This document shows, one piece after another, positions 45,042 through 53,659 of a DNA stretch of 55,998 bases. The notes beneath the pieces were generated by a model that was given only the letters and a program-made list of their open reading frames with translations, ran no database searches and was not told where the DNA came from. How positions within the stretch are numbered: the stretch's first letter is position 1; every line of letters begins with the position of its first letter. This DNA comes from Planctomycetota bacterium. GTDB taxonomy: Bacteria > Planctomycetota > Planctomycetia > Pirellulales > Pirellulaceae. The translations under genes were made by a program, and so were the position numbers. The stretch is from contig JAJRVM010000199.1 of the NCBI GenBank assembly GCA_024277285.1, forward strand, positions 1 to 55,998. Direction: 5' to 3'.

Positions 45042-45836
45042 ATGGCCCGGATATCAGTTTTGATTCCCCAGCGCGACGCTGGCAACGCAGTAGCAGCGCA
45101 ATTGCCAGAGGTGTGTCGTACCCTGGAAGAGATCTCGTTGGACCATGAGGTGATCGTGATCGACGACGCTTCCCTGTCGCCGTCGCTTGAGGTTTTGGAG
45201 TCCCTGGTCGGCGCAGCGCCACGTGTACGCCTCGTTACGCTGAGCCCGGCCTGTGGGTTGAGTGCGGCGTTGACGGCGGGATTGGCGGCGGCCACAGGCG
45301 ATTACATTGTGACGTTGCCGGCAGGTGACCTGTGCACGCCGAAGTTGATCGAGTTGCTGTTGGATGCGTTGGTCCGTTCCGATTTGGTCGTGGGGCGTCC
45401 TTCCGGGCATGGGATTCGGAAAACGATACACCGGTTGAAGCGAATTCCGCGTTGGTTCTTGTTGGGGCTGGAAGTGCGCGATCCCGAGTGCCTGGTTTGG
45501 GCAGCGCGACGCGAAGCGATTGCTGGCGTGCAAATGCCTCGCGGCATGTACCGATATCTGGCTACGTTAGTGGCGGCGCGCGGCTATCGTGTCGGGGAGG
45601 TAACGATCCCGACCCGGGGGCGCAGCGTTGCCTTGTCGGATGGTTTTCCTCATCCGTTTGATCTGCTTGCGGCGTGGTGGTTCAAACAGCGTTGGAATCA
45701 ACCCGAGCGGATTGAAGTGTTGGACGCGAGCACCGCGAACATCAACGCACCTTGCGAGACGCTAAGTTTTGACGAGCATCGAACGAAAATAACTCCGGTT
45801 GTGCCGCCACAAAACGGCTGGCAAGAGTCAGCCTAA
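45042..45836 (+). CDS. GT2-fold glycosyltransferase-like protein with altered DxD motif
   Basis: A 264-residue protein with the GT-A opening 'ARISVLIPQRDAGNAV', 'HEVIVIDDASLSPSLEVLES' and 'GLSAALTAGLAAATGDYIVT', resembling dolichyl-phosphate mannosyltransferase-like GT2 enzymes. Where these normally have a DADLQ metal-binding motif, the sequence reads 'TLPAGDLCTP', with only one aspartate, so activity may be lost or changed. There are no transmembrane helices. The start is ATG 45042, where the fold begins; frames upstream are open but unlike the family. It lies 91 bases before lpxB. Confidence 0.8.
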   Translation: MARISVLIPQRDAGNAVAAQLPEVCRTLEEISLDHEVIVIDDASLSPSLEVLESLVGAAPRVRLVTLSPACGLSAALTAGLAAATGDYIVTLPAGDLCTPKLIELLLDALVRSDLVVGRPSGHGIRKTIHRLKRIPRWFLLGLEVRDPECLVWAARREAIAGVQMPRGMYRYLATLVAARGYRVGEVTIPTRGRSVALSDGFPHPFDLLAAWWFKQRWNQPERIEVLDASTANINAPCETLSFDEHRTKITPVVPPQNGWQESA

Positions 45837-45927
45837 CCAACTGGGCCCGACCAACTGGGCGGCTCTGGCTTGCAAACGCTATTGCCAACAGCCGCCGCCA
45901 GGACGAACAGATCCCGCCACCGACATC

Positions 45928-47247
45928 ATGGAATCCTCCAAGGACGGACCACGAACCATGTCGCCTCAATCCTCTCCATTCCAATCCCATGCACTTCAAA
46001 CCGCTGGGCCGCGGACGGTATTTTTTTCGGTCGGCGAGCCTAGTGGTGATCTGCACGGCGCCAATTTGATTCGTATGCTGAAGCAGAAGGAACCGGACAT
46101 TCAGGTGGTCGGTTTTGGCGGGCCGCGTATGCGCGACGCCGGAATGACGTTGCTCGAGGACCTGACGCAGTTGGCCGTGATGTGGATTGTGCAGGCGGCA
46201 TTGAATATCGGCAAATTTTGGAAGCTGTTGCAACGAGCTGACGAATATCTTGAGCGGGAGCGACCGGATGCGGTCGTGCTGATCGACTACCCTGGATTCA
46301 ATTGGTGGGTGGCGCGCAAGGCCAAGAAGCACGGTATTCCCGTTTTCTATTATGGCGCGCCGCAGATGTGGGCGTGGGGCGGTTGGCGAATTCACAAGAT
46401 GCGTCGACTCGTTGACCATCTGCTTTGCAAACTACCCTTTGAAGCCACATGGTATCAGCAGCGTGATTGCAACGCGCGCTACGTCGGACATCCTTACTAT
46501 GACGAGTTGTCGAACTACGAGTCGGACCGCGATTTTCTGAGTCGGCATGCACCAACGGATAGGGGCCGTCTGGTAACGATTCTGCCCGGTTCGCGCGTGC
46601 AAGAGGTCAAAGGGAACTTGCCCTGTTTTCTGAAGGCGGCGCAGCAGATTGCCACGCAGGTGCCCGATACGCGGTTTGCCATTGCCAGCTTTAACGAGCA
46701 GCAGGCGGAAATGGCACGTTCCATGGTCGCCGATTTGCCGCTGAAGGTCGAGATCTTTGTGGATCGGACCAGCGAACTGATTCAGCTTGGGCACTGTTGT
46801 ATGGCTTGTAGTGGCTCGGTGTCGCTCGAGTTGATGTACTATGCCAAACCGTCGGTGATCCATTATCGGTTGAACCGCCGCATGTACTATTTCGCGAAGA
46901 CCTTCATGTTGCGCGTCAAGTACATGACATTGGTCAATCTACTGGCGTGTGAAGACCGCTTCGACATGTCGCATGTGCCGTACGATCCAAGCCAACCGGG
47001 CGCGGAGTTGGTGCCGTTTCCCGAATACCCCACTGCCAGTGACAAATCGAGCCAGTTGGCAACGCATGTGGTCCAATGGTTGACCGACGCGGCCGAGTAT
47101 CGTCGCCGCGTGGACCAACTGGTTGCACTGCGTTCGCAGTTCTGTGAAACCGGCGCGACGCGCACCGCGGCTGGCTATATTCTCGACCATCTTGCACCCT
47201 GCGAGGTGCCGTCGACCGCCGCCCAGGCCTCGAACCGCGCTGCGTGA
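45928..47247 (+). CDS. lpxB: Lipid-A-disaccharide synthase LpxB
   Basis: A 439-residue peripheral inner-membrane glycosyltransferase (GT19) that joins UDP-diacylglucosamine and lipid X to form the lipid A disaccharide. The domain begins 'RTVFFSVGEPSGDLHGANLI', with 'FGGPRMRDAGM', 'VVLIDYPGFNWW', 'PQMWAWGGWRIHKMRR', 'LPGSRVQEVKGNL' and 'CCMACSGSVSLELMYYAKPS', all family blocks. ATG 45928 or ATG 45958 could be the start because the first 25 residues are a non-conserved leader. Its presence shows that the organism can make lipid A, consistent with the LptF/G and Mla genes. Confidence 0.95.
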   Translation: MESSKDGPRTMSPQSSPFQSHALQTAGPRTVFFSVGEPSGDLHGANLIRMLKQKEPDIQVVGFGGPRMRDAGMTLLEDLTQLAVMWIVQAALNIGKFWKLLQRADEYLERERPDAVVLIDYPGFNWWVARKAKKHGIPVFYYGAPQMWAWGGWRIHKMRRLVDHLLCKLPFEATWYQQRDCNARYVGHPYYDELSNYESDRDFLSRHAPTDRGRLVTILPGSRVQEVKGNLPCFLKAAQQIATQVPDTRFAIASFNEQQAEMARSMVADLPLKVEIFVDRTSELIQLGHCCMACSGSVSLELMYYAKPSVIHYRLNRRMYYFAKTFMLRVKYMTLVNLLACEDRFDMSHVPYDPSQPGAELVPFPEYPTASDKSSQLATHVVQWLTDAAEYRRRVDQLVALRSQFCETGATRTAAGYILDHLAPCEVPSTAAQASNRAA

Positions 47248-47570
47248 AGACCATTCCCACTCGCTTGCATCGAACGCGAAACGTGGCGGCCCGGGTCGCC
47301 TGCATGAAATCCTGCGCGCATTGCTCGGTGGGCAAAAACCCTCTTCGCTCGAACTGGTCAGCAATCGCATGATTGCGGCACGTGCTTCGAAGCAGCCGAT
47401 CTGCTATTCTGTTCATGGGACCGTTGGCTCGGGCTGCCGCGGTGCGGCGTCGAGCGCCGTTGCGTTGGGAGTCGCTGGTGTTCGTAACGACCTGCTTGGC
47501 GGCTGCGCTGCTTGGCAGGATGCACGGGACCGACGTTTTTGATTTCTCGAATGATGAGGATGCCTTGCAC
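47248..47570. other. Intergenic region between lpxB and the SGNH hydrolase gene
   Basis: About 323 bases. The hydrolase frame is open upstream to 47373, with a hydrophobic stretch, but the extension is not followed by a second signal peptide-like pattern and ATG 47571 with GAGGAT upstream is more plausible. Nothing else is recognised. Confidence 0.4.
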
Positions 47571-48311
47571 ATGGCTACGTCACGACGCGTATTGACAATT
47601 CACATCCTAATAGCGTGCATTGCCACGATCGTGCTGCTTAGCGGCCGAGTGGCTGCGCAAGGCCCGCCCACCAAGGCTTCCAAGTACGCGGATCCGACAC
47701 GTTTCGAGAAAGCGATCGAGGCGTTCGAATCACGCGATGCCCGGCACGCTCCGCCCAATGACGCGGTGCTCTGCACAGGCAGTTCTACGATGCTTATGTG
47801 GCACGCGAAGATCCACGAAGATCTGGCTCCGCTGACCATCGTGGCACGAGGTTTCGGAGGCAGTACGATGCATGACCTGCTCTACTTTGCCGACCGGATT
47901 GTGATTCCTTACCGGCCGCGCGCGATTGTGGTCTATGAAGGGGACAATGATGTTGCACAAGGTGTCGGTGCGCAAGAGATTCGAGATACGTTTAACGCAT
48001 TCGTCCGCAAAGTGCATGGAAAGTTGCCGAAAACGCGGATCTATTTCTTGGCGATCAAGCCGAGCCACCGTCGCTGGGAAATGTGGCCTGTCATGCAAAA
48101 AGCCAATCGGTTGATTGCCCACGAATGTGTGAAAGACGAGCGGTTGACTTATGTCGATATCGCCGCTGCGTTGCTCGACAAAGAGGGTAACGTGCGCCGC
48201 GAGTTGTTTCGAGACGATGATTTGCACTTGAATCGGGCGGGCTACGAAAAGGTACGAGGTGTGTTGCGCCCCTTGCTGATCAAGCAGGAATTGGCGCGGG
48301 AGAAGAAATGA
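47571..48311 (+). CDS. Exported SGNH/GDSL-family hydrolase
   Basis: A 246-residue protein with a signal peptide ('IHILIACIATIVLLSGRVAA'). It has the four SGNH blocks: 'CTGSSTMLMW' with nucleophile Ser71, 'ARGFGGSTMHD' with Gly, 'VYEGDNDVAQG' with Asn, and 'DDDLHLNRAGYEKV' with Asp and His. The family comprises esterases and lipases, many of which deacetylate or deacylate polysaccharides or lipids outside the cytosol. The stop codon overlaps the next gene's start by four bases (ATGA). Confidence 0.88.
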   Translation: MATSRRVLTIHILIACIATIVLLSGRVAAQGPPTKASKYADPTRFEKAIEAFESRDARHAPPNDAVLCTGSSTMLMWHAKIHEDLAPLTIVARGFGGSTMHDLLYFADRIVIPYRPRAIVVYEGDNDVAQGVGAQEIRDTFNAFVRKVHGKLPKTRIYFLAIKPSHRRWEMWPVMQKANRLIAHECVKDERLTYVDIAAALLDKEGNVRRELFRDDDLHLNRAGYEKVRGVLRPLLIKQELAREKK

Positions 48312-49687
48312 ATATGGCCAAACGTAAGACGATCCGAAAGCGCGCACCAACCACGCGTTCGCAAACAAAAAGCAATCCGACTCCATCTCGGGTAACTTCA
48401 ACGGGCGTTACGGCGAAGCGTACAGCGACGAAGCGGACAACAAGGTCCCGAAGCAGTGCGCTCCGAAGCACTGCGGGGACGCAGCCGGCTATCGGGCCGG
48501 TGCCAGACGCGAAACGCGCGACCCGACTAGTGCTCGAACTGTTGGCGATTCCTGGCAAGAGTGGTGGCGAAGGCGCTGTGGCGGATCTGATCGAACGTGC
48601 GTTGCTCGATGCAGGGGCCAAGGCATCGATGATCCGTCGCGACAAGGTGCATCGACATACGCCGATCAAGGGCGAGACGGGCAATGTGATCCTGAAGTTG
48701 CCGGGCACGTTTCGTGGTCCCCGCCGCATGTTCAGCGCTCATATGGACACCGTGCCGATTTGTGTCGGCGCTCGCCCCCAGGTGCGCAAGCGGATCGTCC
48801 GTTCCGCCGATCCGGCGACCGGGTTGGGGGCGGATGACCGTGCGGGTGTGGCCACGACGTTGACGGCGGCCGTCGAGATCTTGCAGCGCGGCCTACCGCA
48901 TCCACCGCTGACTTTTTGTTGGTTCGTGCAGGAGGAGATTGGCTTGCATGGTTCCCGTTTGGTCAATCCGAAGGCGCTTGGCAATCCCCGTTTGGCGTTC
49001 AACTGGGATGGCGGCGCTCCGGAGAAGTTGACCGTGGGAGCCACGGGCGGATGTCGGATCGTGATTGAAGTGATGGGGGTGGCTAGCCATGCTGGCGTGG
49101 CGCCCGAGTGGGGTGTGAGTGCCATTACGATTGCTAGCATGGCCATCGCGGATTTGCAGCAGAACGGCTGGCTTGGGCTGGTCCAACAGGGACGCAAAGA
49201 GGGGACGAGCAACATCGGCGTGTTTCGCGGTGGTGAAGCGACGAACGTCGTGACGGACCGCGTGATCTTGCGCGCCGAGGCACGCAGTCACGATCCGGCG
49301 TTTCGTGACCGCATCGTGACCGAAATGAAGAAGGCCTTTCAACGCGCCGCGAAAAATGTCAAGAATGCTGCAGGAACCAAGGGCAGCATTCAGTTTTCGC
49401 CGACCAATGACTACGAGGCTTTTTTGTTGGCTGACGATGAACCTTGCGTGTTGGCCGCCGAGGCGGCGGTCGAAGCGGCAGGGCGGAATCCTACGCGCGC
49501 CGTCGCCAATGGCGGTGTGGATGCCAATTGGACCACGCGGCATGGCATTCCCACGGTGACGTTAGGTTGTGGCCAAATGAATCCGCACATGGTGACCGAG
49601 GCGCTTGATTTGGATGGGTTTGACGTCGCCTGTCATGCTGCCTTGCTGTTGGCGACCGGGTTTCCGCAACGCAGAGAGGCTGTCTGA
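48308..49687 (+). CDS. M20/M42-type metallopeptidase with basic N-terminal extension
   Basis: A 459-residue peptidase. Residues 1-60 are an unusual Lys/Arg/Thr/Ser-rich, likely disordered extension. From about 65 follows a dizinc peptidase with 'FSAHMDTVPI' (first metal His and Asp), 'GLGADDRAGVA' with bridging Asp, 'CWFVQEEIGLHGS' with the catalytic Glu pair and 'NWDGGAPEKL', resembling tripeptidase PepT and M42 relatives. A lid domain ('MGVASHAGVAPE') and 'GGVDANWTTRHGIPTVTLG' complete the fold. It overlaps the SGNH hydrolase gene by four bases, so the two form an operon. Confidence 0.9.
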   Translation: MNMAKRKTIRKRAPTTRSQTKSNPTPSRVTSTGVTAKRTATKRTTRSRSSALRSTAGTQPAIGPVPDAKRATRLVLELLAIPGKSGGEGAVADLIERALLDAGAKASMIRRDKVHRHTPIKGETGNVILKLPGTFRGPRRMFSAHMDTVPICVGARPQVRKRIVRSADPATGLGADDRAGVATTLTAAVEILQRGLPHPPLTFCWFVQEEIGLHGSRLVNPKALGNPRLAFNWDGGAPEKLTVGATGGCRIVIEVMGVASHAGVAPEWGVSAITIASMAIADLQQNGWLGLVQQGRKEGTSNIGVFRGGEATNVVTDRVILRAEARSHDPAFRDRIVTEMKKAFQRAAKNVKNAAGTKGSIQFSPTNDYEAFLLADDEPCVLAAEAAVEAAGRNPTRAVANGGVDANWTTRHGIPTVTLGCGQMNPHMVTEALDLDGFDVACHAALLLATGFPQRREAV

Positions 49688-49803
49688 GCCGGCGGATGGC
49701 CGGCTGGCGAACAGGCTTCCGCCATGCGGGCCCGGATCGGAGCTACACAGGTCGGCCTACCCAACAGCGGTTCGAGAGCCGGAAAGAGGGCGTGGATCGT
49801 AAT

Positions 49804-50076
49804 ATGGAACTCGACGACGAATTATGCCTTTGTTTTCATGTGAGCAAACGAAAGGTCGTGAATTTTATTCGAATCGAACAGCCGCAGCGCGTCGGGCAGT
49901 TGGCGGAGTGTTTTGGGGCCGGCACGGGGTGCGGCTGGTGCCGGCCGTTTTTGACACGGCTGTTCGTGGCGGCCGCCGCGCAAGGGATGATCGAGGGCGA
50001 GTTGCCGACGCCCGAAGCATATGCGGCGCTGCGCGCGACGTATCTCAAGGAGACAGGTGCCCAGCCTCCCTCGTAG
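49804..50076 (+). CDS. BFD-like [2Fe-2S]-binding protein
   Basis: A 90-residue protein with four cysteines, Cys8, Cys10, Cys43 and Cys46 (CxC and CxxC), in the arrangement of bacterioferritin-associated ferredoxin domains ('LCLCFHVSKRKVVNFI', 'GAGTGCGWCRPFL'). Such domains bind a [2Fe-2S] cluster and act in iron release or in redox regulation. No bacterioferritin gene is adjacent. The GTG 12 bases upstream is in frame but too close to its ribosome site, so ATG 49804 is used. Confidence 0.85.
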   Translation: MELDDELCLCFHVSKRKVVNFIRIEQPQRVGQLAECFGAGTGCGWCRPFLTRLFVAAAAQGMIEGELPTPEAYAALRATYLKETGAQPPS

Positions 50077-50286
50077 TTCGGGCAGATCGAACTTGCTCGA
50101 GCCTTGGCGGCGTTGCGTGTTGAGTCTCCCGATAACGGCCTGTCGCCGTTACGCTGTATATGCAGCCGCTAGAGCCACTCGGCTGAGCCTGGCCAGGTAT
50201 CCTGACTAGCCCAACTGGCGATTGACCGGGGAATCGGGTAAGATGTTGTAAAATACCAACCGCCGTCCCGAGCACTGCGAGAAGAA

Positions 50287-50580
50287 ATGGCGCGCAAAGT
50301 TGTAAATCGTAAAGTATTACGTGAAGAAGCCGAGGCCGCCGAAAGGGCTGAGGTCAAGAAAAAGAAGAAAAAGAAAGCCGCCAAGCGAACGTCGCGGTCG
50401 AAAGAACCGATCGACGTGCGCAAAAAGGTCTTCTGGGGTGTGTTTAATCAGTCCCTCAAACGGGTGGCAATGTTTGAGTTTGACCAGAAGAAGGCGGCCC
50501 AGGCCAAAGCTGATGCTCTGAGCCAGTCGGGCAAGGCTCTGCACTTCGTGCAGAAGGTCAAAGAGATCATCGAAGAGTAG
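50287..50580 (+). CDS. Small lysine-rich protein of unknown function
   Basis: A 97-residue protein. It has an N-terminal basic stretch with seven consecutive lysines near residues 24-30 and a folded-looking C-terminal half ('VFWGVFNQSLKRVAMFEF', 'ALHFVQKVKEIIEE'). I cannot name a family. The gene is well placed, with GAGAAGAA before ATG 50287, and is followed at once by another gene. The basic part could bind nucleic acid, but there is no direct evidence. Confidence 0.8.
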   Translation: MARKVVNRKVLREEAEAAERAEVKKKKKKKAAKRTSRSKEPIDVRKKVFWGVFNQSLKRVAMFEFDQKKAAQAKADALSQSGKALHFVQKVKEIIEE

Positions 50581-50767
50581 AGTGGTTCCAGTTCTTCGCG
50601 CCACGTTCTCCGTGTGCCGACCCGATACGTGTGGCGACCCGATAGTCGAGCTGCGTTTGGTGGCCGGATGTAGTTTGAAGCTCCGGTTTGAACACGTTCA
50701 GTGGCGAGGCACTTCGGACGGATGGACGCCGTGCTGGCGGTGCGGCACGCTAGGTGGGAGTGCAGCG

Positions 50768-52042
50768 ATGGCACGTTTTCATTGTCGAACTCGCTTTTCT
50801 TGCATCCTTCTCGTCGCGCTGCTCTTGCTGGGTGGTTGTCGTCAGGAGTCAGGCTCGGCGCCCGATCCCTCCACACAGTCGCCTGCGCCGCCCTCTTCGC
50901 AGCGGCCGCTTTCGCAACAAACGGAATCACCGTCAGCTGACTCGGCGCAGATTCCGGCTTACACGGTCGACGAGCTGAGTGCGATCGGCAACTATCTTCC
51001 CGTGCTGGACGAGGGGCGTCTGCAGGCAGCTCCGCCCGTCGATTGGCATGCGGCACCGCGTTCGGTGAACTACGTTGTCCGTTTCCGGTTCGACAAGAAT
51101 CACCGTCTGCAGTTACCTCGAATCACGGTCCAATCACGCGCTGCCGAAGCGGACGAACCGCGCGATCTGAGCAAGACAAATCTGCTGGCCTATATCGCGA
51201 TGGTGAAACAACGCATGAGTGACAAGAGGCTCAAGGCGATTGACGGCGAGATCGAGCCGTTGGTGCTGGGCGACGTTTGCTGCCTGCGTTATGTGGTCAG
51301 AAAAAAGTTTCTTCGTGGCCAGAATGCGGTGGCGGGGGCATGCGAAGTGGTGCAGACGATCCGCGCCGGGCAGGTCTACAGTGTGCTCTTGGATGTCTAT
51401 GCCGGGACGCTGGTCCAGTATCGCGCGGATGCCTACGCCGTCATGGCGACCGCCAAGTTTATGGCAGTCGATGATCCTGGTGCTCCCACTCGCAGTGATT
51501 CTGAATCGGGTGAAGAAGCCGATCGCGACGGCGTAACCGTTCACGGCGGCCCACCAAAGATGCACGCGATGTTCTACACCAACGAACACGAACGACGAAC
51601 CACGATCGCCATGGTCAATGATTTTTCCTGGGTGTTCACCGGCCGCACGCACATTCGTGACGGCCAGCCGATCCCAAACCTTGAGTCAAGGCTCAAGGAC
51701 GTTATGGCAGATGGGTGCCTGCTTTCGGGAAGAAAAGCCGACGAGGCGTACGATTCCGCAATGCGGCTGCTGGCGGAGAACGGCCAATTCACCAAAGTCC
51801 TTGTCCAACGTCACCAGGACTCGGCTTTCCTTGTGCGCATACGCCAGAATGTCTTCATCACCCGGATCTTTCGGCCACGCACCCGTCCACTCGACATCAT
51901 GCCCAGCGTTTCCCAATGCCGAGACGCTTCCACCCCAGACGCACGAATCGAGCAGAATCCTCACGAATCGGAGTTCCCAACAAACAGCGGCTCAACGCGT
52001 TCCTGCCCAACCACTCGCTGTGCATACAGGAGACACGCCTGA
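50768..52042 (+). CDS. Lipoprotein whose C-terminal third reads antisense to a toxin-antitoxin pair
   Basis: A 424-residue lipoprotein: signal 'RFSCILLVALLLLGGC' with lipidated Cys24, a Ser/Pro/Gln linker, then a mixed domain from about residue 60 that I cannot assign. Beyond residue 307 (base 51686) the frame is the antisense of the DUF5615 and DUF433 genes, and the residues ('RIFRPRTRPLDI', 'HESEFPTNSG') look unlike a natural domain. The authentic 3' end was therefore probably lost when the toxin-antitoxin pair arrived. ATG 50768 is chosen because it starts the signal peptide. The gene may be a pseudogene. Confidence 0.65.
   Translation: MARFHCRTRFSCILLVALLLLGGCRQESGSAPDPSTQSPAPPSSQRPLSQQTESPSADSAQIPAYTVDELSAIGNYLPVLDEGRLQAAPPVDWHAAPRSVNYVVRFRFDKNHRLQLPRITVQSRAAEADEPRDLSKTNLLAYIAMVKQRMSDKRLKAIDGEIEPLVLGDVCCLRYVVRKKFLRGQNAVAGACEVVQTIRAGQVYSVLLDVYAGTLVQYRADAYAVMATAKFMAVDDPGAPTRSDSESGEEADRDGVTVHGGPPKMHAMFYTNEHERRTTIAMVNDFSWVFTGRTHIRDGQPIPNLESRLKDVMADGCLLSGRKADEAYDSAMRLLAENGQFTKVLVQRHQDSAFLVRIRQNVFITRIFRPRTRPLDIMPSVSQCRDASTPDARIEQNPHESEFPTNSGSTRSCPTTRCAYRRHA
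51686..51964 (-). CDS. DUF5615 PIN-like toxin, apparently truncated
   Basis: A 92-residue protein with the DUF5615 PIN-like opening ('MRILLDSCVWGGSVSALGNA', where Asp6 would bind the metal), 'ALGNAGHDVEWTG', 'PGDEDILAYAHKESRVLVTL' and 'DKDFGELAV'. The family is a small RNase-like toxin. It ends with 'HNVLEP', whereas relatives I know continue with about 25 more residues, so the C-terminus seems to be missing at the junction with the lipoprotein gene. It overlaps the antitoxin start by four bases, typical of toxin-antitoxin operons. Confidence 0.82.
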   Translation of the reverse strand: MRILLDSCVWGGSVSALGNAGHDVEWTGAWPKDPGDEDILAYAHKESRVLVTLDKDFGELAVLRQQPHCGIVRLVGFSSRKQAPICHNVLEP

Positions 52043-52215
52043 ATGTCCTCTGGTTCAAGCCACGGATAACCTTCACAAATCGTTTCCGACGTGTCGCCCG
52101 CGGCCAGCATCCCGAGCACATGCTCGACGGCCAAGCGATGCCCCCGGATGATCGGCTTGCCTCCGAAGATCTTCGGATTAACGGTGATTCGTTTCAGCAG
52201 ATCGCTTTCGTTCAT
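51961..52215 (-). CDS. DUF433 antitoxin
   Basis: An 84-residue protein of the DUF433 family, with 'RITVNPKIFGGKPIIRGHRL' and 'VLGMLAAGDTSETICEGYPW' followed by 'LEPEDIQACLLYAQRVVG'. This family is the usual partner of DUF5615 toxins. Its helix-turn-helix part should bind the operon's promoter and the C-terminus the toxin. It is the first gene of the pair and overlaps the toxin by ATGA. A promoter with a consensus TATAAT lies 66 bases upstream. Confidence 0.92.
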   Translation of the reverse strand: MNESDLLKRITVNPKIFGGKPIIRGHRLAVEHVLGMLAAGDTSETICEGYPWLEPEDIQACLLYAQRVVGQERVEPLFVGNSDS

Positions 52216-52280
52216 GACACGTTTCCGTTTGAAGGTCGACCGTGCGCTGTCAAGCGCAGGAGCAGCTCAAAGTCTAGTCT

Positions 52281-52307
52281 ATTATACACGTTCTGTCCGA
52301 CTGTCAC
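52281..52307 (-). promoter_or_regulatory. Promoter of the DUF433/DUF5615 operon
   Basis: Reading leftward, TATAAT (52281-52286) is preceded by GTGACA (52302-52307) with a 15-base spacer, slightly short. The -10 lies 66 bases before the antitoxin ATG. Confidence 0.55.
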
Positions 52308-52373
52308 GAGACACTCCGTCGTAGTTGGCCAAGCCGCAGGCCACGCGACGTGTCACTCAGCCCGCTGCTCTCG

Positions 52374-52667
52374 TCAATCGCCCCCCAGATGAGCCGCCCA
52401 TGAACCACACGCGTGGTCAGAATTCTGTGTGTCTCCGTTTTTGTTAGAGGCATCGCCGTCCATGCGCGACACATTCGTACCACTTTGCGTGCCGCCAAAC
52501 GTCACGGTCCAAGGTCCACCGCCGTTACCGGTCACGGTCACATCATCCACGCTGCCCAACGCCTCGAGCGCCGCCGCCACCTGCGTGGCCGTGGCGTTGT
52601 AGGCCAGCGGTGCCGCACTTTGACCATCGAATGAGACCGCAAACGTACCCTCCCTCATTTCGACCAC
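52374..52667 (-). pseudogene. Remnant of a large repeat-type surface protein
   Basis: A 97-codon frame containing one copy of the repeat found in long planctomycete surface proteins: 'GTFAVSFDGQSAAPLAYNA', 'TQVAAALEALGSVDDVTVTG', 'WTVTFGGTQSGTNVS'. The domain normally occurs many times within very large exported proteins, and here a single copy stands alone, starting without signal peptide or ribosome site and ending in an unrelated tail. It is best read as a leftover of a deleted or rearranged adhesin gene. Confidence 0.55.
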
Positions 52668-52783
52668 ATGCCCTTCCGTAAACCCAAAACCGGGCCCGAC
52701 CCCACGCGAAGCGCTCTAGTCCCTTGTCCCTATTCGCTGACTCGCCACAACAAATGCACTACTCCCCTTTTCCGTCTCTTCTG

Positions 52784-53659
52784 CTACTTCCGCTCTGGGC
52801 ATTGTGTCCTAAGTAAGTGAATGGCATGGGCGAAGCTTCGCCTGAGGCTTCCGTCAACAGTCTCAACATGCGTCTCTGCAATATCGAGTGGCGTTTGCCC
52901 CCTGTTATTCTTCAAATCAGGAATCGCGCCTTCCTCGAGAAGGACAGCAACGTTCGCTGGACACAACTCAGCAGCAACGTGCAGCGGCGTGCTGCCATCG
53001 TCACTTGTCACGTCGACCACCGCTCCCTCCGATATCAAGGTTTGAATCAGCACAGGGTTGTCGGCGGACGCCGCGTGATGCAGCGGAGTACATCCCAGAT
53101 AATCCCGTGCATTTACCTCAGCCCCACGCGAAATCAAGACTTTAGCCGTGCATGAACTTAAATACTTGTGATGCAGCAACGTTTCACCCGACTCGAAGTG
53201 CTTATGAACAAGTGTGGGATCTTTTCGCAAGTAGTTCTCCAATTCCACAGTGCGGTGGAGACGTATGGCATCGTGAACGTTGTGGACAGGAGCCCTAAAA
53301 ACGAAATGTCCCACGTAGATCGCCGGAAACGCGACGATGGCCATGAAGATGACAACAAAACTGCGACAAGCAATGCGGCTGAATAGGTGTCGCTTACACT
53401 TCCATACCGACAGGCCCCAGTCGGCCAGGGCGAGTAACGTGGCGATCCCGCCTCCGACAAACATCCAGACTACCTGAATATCCACAACCAGCATGCCCAA
53501 CCGGTCCGGAAGCGTCACGATGCACAAGTGATCCCGAGCCACAAGCACGGCAGTCAATATGTACGGCACGCACACAAGAAAGAACGCTATCCAAAAGACG
53601 TGTATCTCTGGACTCCAGGTACCGGTGCGTCTCTTATGCCTATCGTTGTCTGGTACCAT
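52784..53659 (-). CDS. Membrane protein with ankyrin repeats
   Basis: A 291-residue protein. Three hydrophobic segments lie near residues 20-42 ('HVFWIAFFLVCVPYILTAVL'), 58-80 and 104-124. Ankyrin-type repeats follow at about 150-275, with clear examples 'EVNARDYLGCTPLHHAASAD' and 'TSDDGSTPLHVAAELCP', and 'NRGQTPLDIAETHV' ending the array. Ankyrin repeats mediate protein binding. Its position between adhesin and RHS fragments suggests an accessory role, possibly as an immunity factor, which is inference only. Confidence 0.82.
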   Translation of the reverse strand: MVPDNDRHKRRTGTWSPEIHVFWIAFFLVCVPYILTAVLVARDHLCIVTLPDRLGMLVVDIQVVWMFVGGGIATLLALADWGLSVWKCKRHLFSRIACRSFVVIFMAIVAFPAIYVGHFVFRAPVHNVHDAIRLHRTVELENYLRKDPTLVHKHFESGETLLHHKYLSSCTAKVLISRGAEVNARDYLGCTPLHHAASADNPVLIQTLISEGAVVDVTSDDGSTPLHVAAELCPANVAVLLEEGAIPDLKNNRGQTPLDIAETHVETVDGSLRRSFAHAIHLLRTQCPERK

